This document shows, in pieces, positions 1 to 13,300 of a stretch of DNA of 64,000 nt. The stretch lies in contig NMRA01000045.1 of assembly GCA_002633005.1 (NCBI GenBank), positions 483,716 through 547,715 on the forward strand, given 5' to 3'. Below the pieces are notes generated by a model. That model did no database searches. It saw only the letters and a list, made by a program, of their open reading frames with translations, and was not told the origin of the DNA. The position numbers and the translations under genes were made by a program. Position 1 is the first letter of the stretch. Each line of letters opens with the position of its first letter. The DNA comes from Phoronis australis (taxonomy: Eukaryota; Phoronida; Phoronidae).

Positions 1-119
1 ACAATGCATAGGCCTTGAACAAACTCCGTTTGTTTTTGTTTTTTAGTAATGAGGTCCACAAACCCAAAAATTGAGACCCCCTACATCCCTACATTTTAGG
101 CTGGGCGCGCGTATGAGGC

Positions 120-180
120 GAATTTCTGGTTATTCCTATGCCCTGCCCCCCAACTCAAAATCCTAGATCCGCCCCTGGAA
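120..180. repeat. End of a GGCGGATCC-type dispersed repeat
   Basis: A C-rich run followed by CCTAGATCCGCCCCTGG resembles the ends of the elements at 10940 and 57808-58120. The rest would lie to the left of, or near, the window edge. The assignment rests only on this short match. Confidence 0.3.
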
Positions 181-199
181 AGAACTGATAATTCATTAT

Positions 200-262
200 T
201 ACTTGAGACCACGCCTTACCAGTTGTCTTGTCACGGCGTGTCATTTCATACGGGAAAGGTTT
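200..262 (+). repeat. Fragment of a dispersed repeat shared with introns at 14.3, 15.5 and 18.2 kb
   Basis: Contains the word TTGTCACGGCGTGTCATTT, whose reverse complement recurs near 15470-15500 and 18225-18265, with a shorter match at 14320. The 15.5 kb copy carries a GTTCGAATCC box-B-like word on its minus strand, so the family may be an old tRNA-derived SINE. Confidence 0.35.
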
Positions 263-1284
263 CAATTGTCTAAATCGCCAAACCACTTCCCAAGTTGAGA
301 CCAATTTTTAAGCGTTAGGTGACTAGATCACAGATTCGCTTCTTCCACGGAATACGGATTTATTAGCGCTTTAAATGTTGAATGTGAAGGATGGCCTTGG
401 GTTACAGGTGTAAAATCTCAACATGGTCTCCGGGGTGTATGATTCGTGCTTCCCTGCACCCTCCCACTAAATAATGCAAGTTTCAATGTCCCGTTATGCA
501 AATTACGGATAATGAAATGTTATGTTTTTGAATTAATCATCTCCACCTGACCACCTCACAATTAACTATTTGGATTCTATTTTCACTTTCTTATTCAATC
601 GATAGACGAGAAATAATTTAATCTGAATTTATATTTACTTATTAGTGAAAGGTAATTAAGTGATTAATCACTCATAAGAGTTAAGTTAACATTTCGTGAA
701 ATTTGATCATAGTTGGATTAGAGGCATCTTCATACACATTTCTATGAGTTTGAGTAAACTGTTTAATATGAGGGTTATCACAAAAGTGACACGCCTGGTA
801 TCAATCTCATCCTCATCAATATTAGGCCGTGTGCCATTCTCGTTGGTTTAGTAACTAGTTAATTAAAATAGTTCCACGACCCATCACTTGTGTCCTAGAT
901 ATCTTTCATATATCCATGTAATCCCCGTGCTTGGGATATTGGATATTAGCCTCGCATAACCAAGTGTATCACGTTATCACATGATGAGTGGCTGGATCAA
1001 CAAACACGAGCATGAGAGATTGTGGTAATGTGTTTACATCACACCCTTTGAACACATTGAGAAGTGAAGTACATTTAAATGGAAAGGCAAGGCTATTGTA
1101 ACGCCAGGTCGCGAATTGACGTCCTACTCTCGTATTTTTGTCGTCTCGTTAAAGGGACATTGTCGTTTTTTTCTGCCGAAAAACGTATTTTTGGAATTAT
1201 TTTTGAATGGGAAAGACTTCTTGAAGTTATTAGCTTTGACCAGAGATATAAACAATAAAATCCGTTGTGTTTTTTGTGATTTCA

Positions 1285-1345
1285 TTACACATCGCCAATT
1301 ATCGCCGTTGTTTGCCAAGCCATTCGCTGAAATTAATGCCGGTGA
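1285..1345 (-). repeat. Dispersed repeat, partner of 20735-20835
   Basis: Read on the minus strand this matches the plus strand near 20740-20830. Both contain TTAATTTCAG, then ACAACGGCGATAATTG, GCGAT or ACGAT, and an A-rich tract with AAAACACAA. It explains the open frames on both strands here. No coding function or termini were identified. Confidence 0.4.
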
Positions 1346-3491
1346 CTTTACCAAATTAATTCGCTTATTTAGTATTTTAGAAAAGGAACAAAATTGACTA
1401 CCGTCGGAACACCATATTGTAAAAACAGATGATTGAATTCATAAGAAACTTTCAAATACTCTGCTTTAGGCACTGACATCCAAAACGCTTCTTGTTTTCA
1501 AAATGTTTCACTTTTGCCTCAGAGGGCCATTAGAGGGGGCACGTAACACGAAAACGAAGTGGTAGTTCAGAAAACCGGTACAGCGTTTTTGAGATTTCAT
1601 CTTAGACATTTATATCAAACGAAATTAGGTCATGTTAAAGATGTCATTGTTTTGCTTTGAATGCACCTTTCGTTTTTGCTAAATTAAACTGAAAAGATAT
1701 GGTCAGTACGCCACCCACGTTGCTGTAGTTTCGTCTGATGTCACACGAACTTTTTACTTTAAGTTTTGTAGATATTCGACTAAATGCAGATTTATCCTTT
1801 AGGCTCTACATAAGCCAATACATTTCATCGAGCGGGCAGCCAGTAGAGCTTTTGGCTGTGACCGCGATAGTTTTCCTTTCGAATCCCTCCTAAGCCTGTA
1901 ATCACTTGTCTCGCCGATAATCATGCGTTCGTTCTTCTCAGTCACAAAACTCAAGTTTTTAAATTCTGGTAGCCAATTCGAAATAAAAATATTACCCATT
2001 AAGATATTTCAGTTTTGAAATAATCCAACGCCGTATTAAAAAAGCATTTCGCGAGTCCTGTGTTCCGTTTCATAAAGTTAACAAAACGAGGAAAAGAGTT
2101 GTTCTTGAAAGGACTATGAACCCGCCCTCGATTGTCACAAAAAGTATACTTTTGATTTTGACCACTTAGTACAACCCGTTTGGAAATTTACTTCGAATTG
2201 TTCCTTAGTTAAACTGTCACGTGATTTAGGAACGAGTTGAGACCAGTTTATTGAGGTGGGTGCTCCAAATAAAAAATCGTTTCTTTGACGTACTACGTTA
2301 GTAACGCGAGTTTACAGCCGCTTTAAGAAGACTTCGCCAATCACCGGCAGGGAGTGGTATTCCATCTCTGTAAGTTATTCATTTTATAACATCACGGAAT
2401 GATTAAAATCTCAATAAATATAGCGAGCAATATCGGGTTTGATCGAGCAGTTCACACACAAATTCTTCGTTTTATTCTGAGTGTAAAGTATACGTGACCG
2501 ACAATTCTGGTTCCTCCTGGAAATGATATAAATATATGACAAAACAAACACACAGCATGTAGGTCCCTATGGACAGTGTACTGCCTGGTACATATAGAAT
2601 ACGATGCTTTTGTAGTACAATTTTCCAAAATCGAGCTACACCCAAATCTAACAATGCAAATGGGAGAGTGACGTATTGATTCAGAAAAAGGTATCGCTCA
2701 TATTACCTTCATATGTCTGGTTATTGATAATGTGAATGTATTTATGAAGTAAAAAGGATGGTTATTACTTTGCGAAGCATGAAAATTTACTCACGAGTGT
2801 GGTGATCGTTTATTATTGGCAAGTATTTATCATGCTTGGCATGTACTCTGAATTCGTTTGAGGAGAGGGTGCCCCGAATAGATACAACGCACTGACTTTA
2901 CATAATGTTTTTTTTCGGTCGTAAGACAGATACATGTACTTGCGCCTTCAACAAATTTTGAGATATAAAAAGCATTGACGAATCTGGAATGTCGCGAACG
3001 AGGGAGGGGGGGGAGAGACAATACAATTTTCCATTATGACGCTCGCAAATCTGAGTTTCAGCCGAATGGAAAAACAGATTCCACTCAAGAGAACACGTTG
3101 TTCATACAAGCTAAATTCCGAGAGTTGGTAACCGTTGCATGCGCAGTCAAAACAACGAAGAACGTGCCTTTTTGTTTACCATGTCACTGTACTTAACTGA
3201 AGGATTAACCTGGATTTGTAGCCTATCAATCTTAGTTATCATTATGTATTCAAAGAGACTTACACGATGAAAGAATAACCTCAATCACATCAACAACACA
3301 ACGTAAACCAACAGTAGACCATTATATATTTGATAAAATCATAGGAACAGTTCATAATATTTGGTAAGCAAATCAATTTGCACCAGGTTCAGTTCAGGTC
3401 ATTTTATTCAAGCCTCGAGGGTAACGTTGAAAGTTTATTCTCTGGAACATGTCTGAGGTATCGTTCGTCATCTTTTATTCACTTTTCGCAG

Positions 3492-4355
3492 GTTGAACTG
3501 ACGGCACAATTAGTTAGCGACGAGGACTCGGACACCGACAACGAAATTGAAGTGAACATTTCCGCCATAAGGCATAAGGAATATTTGAATTCACGGAGCG
3601 ATACTTTACCAGATTCGGGGAGATGCAGTTTTGACAATAACGGACAGTTTTCAAACGATTTCCTAAACAAGGTGAACCCCACAGGAGGTACGACATTGGT
3701 GACTCAGAATGTCGCACAGAGCAGTGCCATCCCCGGAGACATAAAATCGTCTGCTACCCAATGTGGCATACAGGCGAAATCTCAGGGGACGCAGTCAGAA
3801 AACGCGACGAAATCAATGTCCGTGCAATCTGAAAACGTCGATAAGGAGTCGCAAGCAACACAATCTGACGGTGTTAAAACAGGGAACCAGGGCACTCAAT
3901 GTGAAAATATCCCGTTTAACAGCAACCACTCGCAAACCGATCGTAGTGAAACTCCAAACATGGTAGAGTCGAGCTCAAACAAAATTGAAGTGGAGCATAT
4001 CACGATTCCCATAGAAATTCGGCTTCCTCCATCCAAATATCTAGGAGACATGGAAAATCACGACACTGACATAGACTCTGGTTTCCATGACAACGGAGGA
4101 AGTCAGGATGGAGACAAAGAAGGCACCCTGTCGGAAAAAAAGAGAAGGAGACTTGACAAGCTAGCTCGAGCGCAACGGCTGCTACAAGAGCTAAAAGAAA
4201 AGGAAAACCCCCCGAATCTAATTCAAACTCCAGACAGAAAGGCGAATTCGCCTGAAGTGTCAAAGGATGGCGGTGAACAAAAAAGTCATGGACACGAAAT
4301 GAGTACGGGAAATGCAAAAAAAGGAGAACCGCGAAATGAAGAATTTTTTCCAAAG
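3492..4355 (+). CDS. DCX-EMAP: DCX-EMAP exon A: acidic, Gln/Ser-rich N-terminal region
   Basis: An acceptor TTTTCGCAG precedes 3492 and a donor GTATTT follows 4355; the exon is phase 0 at both ends (288 codons). It has an acidic start (DEDSDTDNE), a degenerate repeat of the type GTQSEN/ATQSDG over roughly residues 110-180, then KKRRRLDKLARAQRLLQEL, a likely short coiled coil. There is no ATG between the acceptor and the upstream stop, so coding sequence must begin in an earlier exon. Confidence 0.75.
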
Positions 4356-7300
4356 GTATTTATATAACATAGATATATGCTTTAGGGTAAATGAATGCAA
4401 TCAAAAGTCTTTGGTGCTCTGTGCAGGCTCAGTTGCACCGGCCCAACTTGTTCAGGTTTGCGTTAAAAATACTGTCCAAGCCATTGTTTATTACATAAAA
4501 ATGCATTTATCAACCCTTTTATAGAAGTGTTCTTATATAATGGAAACAACTTCTATGGAAAAAGCGCCCATTAAATCACAATGCGGGGATTTTCGTAACG
4601 GGTGCTTACTCTCTAAATAGATCATAATGGCGGACACAATTGTATCATGCTGGTTCTTGGAAAGGGGGAATACTGCTATTGTAATATTCCAGCAGTACAC
4701 CCTAGTAAAAATAATGAAGTGTATCCCCACATGTTACCTACTTATGATTATCTTTATAAATTATTGTATTAAACTTAAAGTGCCCCCTTAGCTGAAAATG
4801 TTTAACCTCTTAGAAACTTACCACTAACTAAGGAAAACTTGATTTGCATTTTTATCATGTCTAGCTATATTTGACTTGTCACTTTGACCACATCGCTACT
4901 GGATTAATTACAAAGAAAACTAAATTTGGACCGTTGTGACAGTATTTGTACCTGTAGGGCTCCCGGAAAAATCATACGTCTCCATTATAGCGCCCTCTTT
5001 TGGTGAATTCGAGATCAATGCGATATGCACTTTTGAGACTGTCGCCGGATCTCATTGCTCTAGGTTGTAAGAACGCAAATCAGTTTGTATACCTAACCTG
5101 TCCAACTGCAGAAAAACAGCTTATGTTTTAAACCTAAGCTATTTAACGTCACCAGGACTAAAGGAGAAACCCCCGACGACTCCTTTGCTCCGGCATAATA
5201 GTAATTAGCCTAGTGAATGGCGCCCTCTTTCATTTAGTGGGCGACCACAGCAAAAGTGATCCTGGGTAAATTGTTGTTGGCTCACAATAACGATAAAACA
5301 TTTGCAATTACATTTCACATCGCTGTTTGCTAATCGATAGGCATGGAATGCACGGCAAAATTCAATAAGTCGACATCGACCCATTGCACTTGAACATTCA
5401 CCAAGTACAGTACGATTAGTCTAGTTTAATGCAGTAATGAATTTTAACAATACGGTGAAATTGTGAAATTGTGCTTGACACAACAAATAAGTAATGAACT
5501 CTGGAAAATAATGCCAAAGTATGGAAATTTTGCAGCATATTTTTTTAAACTTTTAGTATTAGTGTATAATAGATATTCTCATAATTACCATATATCTGCA
5601 TTAGCCGTAAGCGTTGACACATTAAAATGTTTTGAAAAAAACAGGCGGTTAACCTGTCTCCTAGCAGGTATTGATTTTTCCCGCGTCTTTCCTGTAAATT
5701 CGATACAGTGACAAATCAGGAGCGAGTTAGGCTTTTCACACTAAGCCTTCTACTCTGTCATGCATCAAGCGCGCTTTACTGAAGTTGTAAAGCTGTTTCC
5801 CTATACTTCATAATACAGGATGTTGAATTGTTTGCTTTTAACTCAAACTCGTACGGTTTGAACGAATTAATTTTACGCTCGATGCCAATATGTGAGGATC
5901 CTGCACTTGTGACCACCATCACACTGGCGTTCTCAGTTCATGATGGCGTGGATTGACTCATACGCAACTCATCATAAAAAGAGGACAACGGGTAATTCGA
6001 AAAGAAGAGAAAGTCTACCTGTGAGTGCCACGGGGGAAACATTTAGAGTTCATGTTTATTATTTTAAAAGTTTTTAATTACGTTTGATATTTACTGTAAT
6101 CAACAGATATACATTAACATATAACGAGAGCTGTTTTTAATCTCTTAACGACCTTGAGATAAAAGTGGTTAAATTGTATATGCTGATAAGATGAAGATAT
6201 TCCTTGTCATGTTTAAATTGATTTCTACGATTACAAAGAACTGAAAGGTCACCCCAGTGTTGGGAGGGTGGGTTAGCAAGTAAGGGATTCTCTTTTTTGC
6301 TTTTGCTAATGCTCCGACACCTGTTCCGGAGATAGAAATTATTTTCTATCGTCGTGTACCGAGAAATGTTTGAAACATGTTGTACTCGATGAGTAAGATG
6401 CGTAATTAAAACCAATGGCAAAATTGGCCTCAATTTTTTCGTTACTCAAGTGAGAGGTGACTTTTGTCAGTTGGTTATTCGGTGAAACCTTTCTCTGCAC
6501 CAGTATACTTCTAGAGCCAGATCTCACGTAATGATGAGGTGTCTAATCCTTGAAATCATCTTAAAATCGACTGAGGAACAACTAGTGACCCATAATAGTA
6601 AGAGATCAAAATCAAAAGTTGGTTCTTTTGACGGATTTTTAAACATCAAGACGCCGGTCGGGTATGATGTAAAAATGTGCACGTTACTAACACTACTATC
6701 AAATGTAAGACTTTCGATAGATTTAGCAGTAAACATTAATTTTTCAGCGATCTGTAGAGGAAGATATCCAGTCACTGTCTTTCAATGGGAAGTCCACTGC
6801 AAATGATCCCGATGAGTTCGACGATGACTTTGACGAGTATGATAACTCTGTTTCTCCTCGCGGTCGAGGGATGCGCCCGGTGGAAGATTTTAATCGGTTT
6901 GAGTTGATGCCCAAAGACAAATCTAAACCAAGTAACCCAGTAAATCGCGAGCCTCACAAAAAATTTAGCAAACGCGGCAAACTCGCCAAGTTCTTCAGGA
7001 ACGGCGATCCCCATTTCAAAGGACTTCCGGTCTCCGTTAGCCAAAAATGTTTCGTGACTTACAAGACGTTGCTAGAGTGGTTGAATGAGAAGATAACGAC
7101 GACTGCTGGTGTACGCCATATATTCTCTTGGCCGGAAGGAAGAGAAATAAAGGATGTTACGGAATTTGTTGGTGGGAGGTCTTACATCGTTTCCAGTACT
7201 AAGAAACTCAACAGGGATATTGACTACGGATATGAGAGCAAGGAAAAGTTCTGGGCCACAACAAAAGCTTCCGCTGGTCGACTGAGAAAGGGCGAGAAAC

Positions 7301-10300
7301 ACCTGTACGTCGATTCTCTAGACTCTCCACCCGGGTCCGCGAAAGCTCAGCCAAGAGTTTTAACTATAATTAGTAACACAAACAGGGATAGTCGCGAGAA
7401 GGTGATGCTCAACCCCATGACAAGTCAGACATTCGAAGAGATGCTACGTGATATTCAAAGTATGGTGCTCATTGACAGTCCACCCGTTAGGGCTCTTTAC
7501 GCGGCCAAACATCCATACAAGCGGGTAAGTAGCATGATGTGATTTAAAGATGCTCCTTTTCAGCTGCATTTTAAGTGAAAATTTCATGAAACGGGTATTA
7601 GTTCCGTCGAAGCGTAAACCCAAATTATGCTCATTCAACACAACTCCATATATTTTATAACTTTACTGAGTGTTACATGATTTTTCAGTTTAATTTTTAA
7701 TTGTGGTGGTGCACAACAGTCTAAAATGGCCGCCGTGGTGAGTGGCAGCATTGTGGGTACTCATTCAACTGCTGCCGTATCTAATGAAGATTACGCAGAA
7801 ACCCCGCCCACTTTTTAATAAAAGCCTTACCAAAAAGGATAGTATTATAAGATAAACATAAATAAGGCTGAAAGTTACGAAATATTTATACTTTAGTGAT
7901 ATCTTTCGAATGACGAAACTCATTCTGTGTTCTAAGCTAGAATATCTTCAAAACTGAAGATTTGAAAAGTATACATTTTTTCAAAATAGAAATTCTGTAG
8001 AATCTGATATTTGACTTTGTACCATTCTGCCTCTTAATTAAGTCACGTGGCTATGTCTTTTTAATAAAATTAATAAAAATGAAGGGTTCATTGATAGCAA
8101 AACAACGGTGTCAGCAACATCACCGATTTTTATTGATATGAATGTTCAAAACTAGATCTCAAAAACACTAAAATATTATTTCATTTTCATTTTACGCATG
8201 AAGTTTTTCACGAAAGTCCTAAAAGGCTTATTTTTGATAGCCCTCACGCAAAATGGATTATTTTGAAAATAATTCCTAAAAACGTTTTGAAGACCACTGC
8301 GTAAGGCAGTCATCTCTGAGATATGATGTTCCGACGATAGCCAAATTAAGACATGTTTCTAGTCCTACCTAACTCAACCTTGATATTAGCGCTAAGTCCT
8401 ATCGTGTCCTTAATAAATATCGCTCCAACTATTCTCCGCACGAGCACAAAAACATTGTTAACGAGTCGCCATCCTTTAAGAGACGCGATCGCAAAGCAGT
8501 TCTACTTTAGATGGCAACGTCATTAAAATTTACCACCTTAGCCCGAAACACCAACTCTAAACATGGGTCTACTTATACCACAAATTGTTTAGCAATGAAT
8601 TGCACTCGAATCATCGTCATACTATCAATGAGATTTCATCGTATGTGCTCGACAAACACAAATATTATTTACTTCTCTTTTCTCTTATTCAAAATCTCAC
8701 CAAACAGCTTTTCAGTCTTTCTCGCTACCCATCTTTTGCCCAGGCCAAGACCCCCCCTAACTTCAAGCCCCCTCTTCGCGCTCCTAACCCTAGTTTTTCA
8801 AAATTACGCCCAGTTAATTAGTTCCGCTATAGCGAGTTATCGATATTGTAACAATGCAATGAGTGTCGTTCTTACTAAATCAACTAGCGCTCGGTAAAAA
8901 TATTTCCCTTTGCTTAGTGTTCATTGATTTTCGATGAGATATTCGCGGTCGGTTTGATAAGACAAATGATACCTGACGTAGAGTCTACTTCTGCTATGTG
9001 AACTCAGCACGTTGGATGGGATAAAAGTAATTGAATTTATCGTCTATGAGTTATATCTGTTACAGCCATTAAAACGGTCGTACAATGGAGTTTGGCAATT
9101 TTTGAGGTTTTAGACCGTGTGTAATACTTTTATAACACAAAGTCGAACTAAACATGCACTAATTTTGGGAAATGATTGAAGAATTTTGTATTTTAAAGAA
9201 AAGTTAAGGACTTTTTTGGTTTCCCTCCAACTTATGTCATGAGTGGAAAACGTTGTTCAGCTAACAGTACATATGCAATGGCAGATAGTAGTTACGAAGA
9301 CTTAGAGAGCGAGCGTGACGAGTATTAGGAAGACAGGTATGGAGATGGGGTGAAGACGACACTCAGATCATAGGTGCAACACGTAATGTCATATCGGAAG
9401 ATTTTTCGTGCTTGAGGCCGTACGAAGTTTTTTTTACTGCTACACAAATAAATGACAATACATTGAATACAAATATTTAGCCCAGAAAGCGAATCATTAT
9501 ATCCAGGCCGCACAAAGGCCACCCTCTTGCACACCTGACGAGTCGGAGCCGGCCTACTCAGTTTGCGGACAGTCTTGATTTCAGAGTGGTAATTAAACCC
9601 TTTTATTGAATCACTGTTTAATTTTCTTACCACTTTAGTGTCGAGTAGTATGTGTCTCGAACTGTAAATCTAACCGAATTTGTTACCCTGACTGTCAAAG
9701 CCCAGTCGCGAATAGCGGACACTGATTTCAGTTCTTCGAATGCCGAGTGCCTTTGTCAGGGGCGGTTATATCTAATTATGGTGATGCTAACTAACTGATT
9801 TTATTTCTGGCAAATGGAACTCGTTTTTATCTTGTCTGTTCTAAAATTGTGAACTTTGTAGAATTGTGATTCGTCGACAATTTCGGTCCAGTGTCCGGCT
9901 CCAGCCTTTGCGCCAGCTGCGATCGTGACCAAACTATTTGCGTGACATTCATCACGATCCCATTTTCCACTATTGAGCATTGACGTATATGCGGATAGCA
10001 CGCATTCTCACAAAATTTTGAACAAGCAGACTTATGGAAACTTAGGACTACGAAAATCACATTCATTATCTCAGTCACAATTTGACGCTGACCCTCATAT
10101 TCAATATATGGCTGACAAATAAGTTCCCATGCAATACCTCAACACAATACACCTTTTCTCCTTCACATGCACTTACACGTTGGAGAAAACTTCATCATAT
10201 CTCCGTTTTTGCAATGGCACGATTCTTCAAAATGGGCCAAGCACAGGGTGGTCCATGAACTTATCGCTTGCTCCACCGTTACTACCATACCCGTGTCCGA

Positions 10301-13300
10301 CGCACGAACTTGTGCCATTTATGGGCGAATTTTTTTGGAAACGCAAAAACTGATATATTGTCTGTTCGATTGCTATTACTGCATCCCTGCACATGCAACT
10401 TTCCGTAATACTCAGTCGAGCTTACTAGTTTCCGAGACCATTACGTCTCGCTGCTAGTGTATAACAACACAATGGCAGAGACCGGATCCACTGATGACGT
10501 CACACACACACATCTTATTTTGTTATTTTTTGCGTTCATTTCTTGATTACAAGTACATAAATTGAAGAACATTTGCTTATAATATCATATCAAAATTGTT
10601 GGTAACCGAATTCAAGCATTTATGACCACGGTGTGAAGGCATTAAATGGTGTATTGTAATTTCAAAAGCAAACGGTGACTCAAAAACTCTAAACTGACGA
10701 AACATCACTGATGTCGTTTATCCATAAGCACGAATCACTGCATGAACGTATTTGCTTCGTAGACCAACGCAAGCGTGTATTATCTTTCTGGTATTCGGTC
10801 AAATTATCTTTATATATAATCACGCACGGCAATCTCAGACCAAAAAGATTTAACTGGTAATACCTGGCATCAAAAGCTCAAAAGCAATGCTTCATTAATT
10901 CCATTTTCTTTTCTCGTAAATCGAAATGCCGTCAATCTCTACAGGGGCGGATCCAGAATTTTGATTTCGGGGGGGTGGTAGGACAGAGTATTAGCCAGGA
11001 TATTGCCCATCAGACCGTCAACTGCCAAATGGAATTTGTGAGAATTTTAGGGGGGAGGGGGCATGGCCCCTTGCCCCATGATGAACTTTTTTGTATCAAG
11101 TGCAAGGTTAACATCCACCAATTTCAAGTTCGTTCACCGACTAATAATCAATTTTAATGATTTTATTGTGAAAAGTACGGTCAACGCATCGTCGGCCGTC
11201 CAGGGGACATAAGGCTGGCCACGCAGTGTAATACGCCTATGAACTCTCTGTCTGTTTGATGGGAAATGTTCACCACTCACTCCGTAAACATGTACTTGAT
11301 TGTAGCCAATATTCTCAGTGCGATAAGCCCCTAAGAGCCATGATTAAAACCTGTTTGAAGTAAGGGACGAAATTTCGATTAATTTTTTACGTATTCATGC
11401 TAGCAACGTTAAGTAACTTTCTTCTACTGGTATTTCGTAACAGTTGTCTAAAATTTGCAAAAAAATTGACGTTATCCTCGATCAAAATTTATCCCCAAAA
11501 TGACCAAAAAAGGACAATTTTTCAGAAGCTGGTAGCTTTTCAAACTAAAAACATTTCAGTTATTAATCATTCCATCCATAAGCTACGTGTCAAAAATCTG
11601 TGACAAGTCATGCTCACGCTTTTGCCTCATGTTCTCGTGCAGTAGTGGATGAGCTCTGGTGACCAGTAATCACACAGTCTTGTTTGTTTGTGATGAAAAG
11701 TGCCCCCCCTGTGTGTGGTTGTAGTTCAGCTTCCGTGGTAAGGTTTCTGTGTGCGTGTTAAGAATTTTTACGGTGTGTGGTTAGTGTTTTCTGAAAGTTG
11801 GTAAGAGTCCTGCTCCGTGGAAATAATTATGCAACCCTTGATAAGAATTTAGTTTTCCCTCTTGTTTTCGTCAGTACTTCTAGAGTAAAACCCGATCTTA
11901 CAATGGAACACCTGATATGTTTGTCTGTACTATTGACAGCTTGTTTCAAGTTTAATGCGTGGATAAAAATCACATGCCTTCCGGCGCACTGTGCTGACCT
12001 AATCCAAGAAATTTTAAGCCGATTAAAATTGCAAACGTCAAAAAAAACGTATCACGCACGCCCCACGAGCAAGCGAAAGATGATATTTTTGCAATACAAA
12101 TATGAGATTGCCCTTTTCAAATATAGGCAGGAGTTGATAATTCGAGAACAGTTTAAATAGACAAAGATATTACGGCAAACAAAATTTAAATACGTATTGT
12201 CTCACTCTGAAATGGTTTCAGCCCGCATGATTATGAATTTTGCAGACAGATCCAGGAATGCAATATGTAAAACCAAATGCCTGATTTATAAAGTATTCCT
12301 TTTCGTCATTACAATTACTCACAGTTGCCTTTTCTCGATGGCCAAGAGTTAGGGTCATGACCCCCTAATCCTCTCTCATATATTTCAAGATCAGAAACAA
12401 ACGTTTTAAGGGGTAGTTTTGACTGAGCGCATTTATTATTACTAGCGATTAGTATGTAACGAATTCTGTATAAGATAGTGAGCTAAGTTTGAATGTATTC
12501 GAGAGTGTTCTAGATTTAATGTACGGCTTGTTATGCGCTTTTTCGAAAATGTTTTAGCTGCCAAGCGTTAACACTCCATAGATGACAATTGTATTCTCAC
12601 GTATTGATTAGCGTCCCATCAATACATATGTACACAAGTGATTGAATGAAAACAATGAGAGCTGTTAAGAGTAGATCTATCTGTCGGCTACTAGGAAAAG
12701 GCCGTTTAACGATTATTAATTGGCGTTAAAATATGCCACATGCATTAATATATTTGTACATTGACCACGCGTGATGTCATCATGCGAGTGAAATAGGGTT
12801 TTTATTTAATATGTGACGTCTTACGCGTGAAAACAGGCAAATACGGGAGCTGTATTGATTACATACGGGTTTAACTATTTGTTGGACAAATTTAAGTATA
12901 GACTGTAAATGCCACACGTTTGTAGCAGTTGATGACTGCAATAAGCTTGAGCTTTCGGCATGTGTACCGAGGCAAAATTAATTCTTTGTGGTTCACTCAT
13001 CTGGTTAATTGTCACTAATTATAATTGTTACTTTGGTGAAGAGGTTTCAATCTGGGGAAAATCAAGAACACTTGTTTATTTAAATTCATAGTCTAAAATT
13101 TCCCCTCGGAGGGGAGCATTATCTGCTCCAGTGCTGTACTGGGGCGTAGGTGCACGTAGGTGCAGCCAACCACCTTTTGGCATTTGAACGTTGCGCCGAC
13201 GCACCGTAAGTTATGTTCAGTGCTCAACGTGATACAGTGGGCTTTGGGCGCAAACTTACCTCTACTTTTACCACTACAGCACAGATCTGCACATGTGGGG

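Larger units (their letters stand above)
1..3491. other. 5' flank or first intron of the DCX-EMAP gene, no supported exon
   Basis: No reading frame here has convincing coding character. The open frame at 1116-1397 uses a TTG start and is open on both strands. A weak candidate upstream exon for the next gene ends at the good GTAAGT donor at 2370; it is open in phase 0 for about 25 codons back to a stop, but has no ATG. Repeat fragments occur near 130-178, 205-250 and 1287-1345. Transcription start and initiator codon of the downstream gene are not visible. Confidence 0.5.

Noticed and set aside
1116-1397. 93-codon plus-strand frame
   Set aside because: TTG start, open on both strands, and part of it is a repeat shared with 20.7 kb.
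7727-7818. ATGGCCGCCGTG start context followed by 29 codons
   Set aside because: Looks like a promoter-proximal start but is a short frame inside an intron with no splice partner.
8511-8897. 128-codon frame with a true ATG
   Set aside because: Composition follows the intron; no domain; lies within the intron that splits DCX 2.
11798-12160. 120-codon frame
   Set aside because: No ATG at the start, no recognisable motif, no splice sites, intronic.
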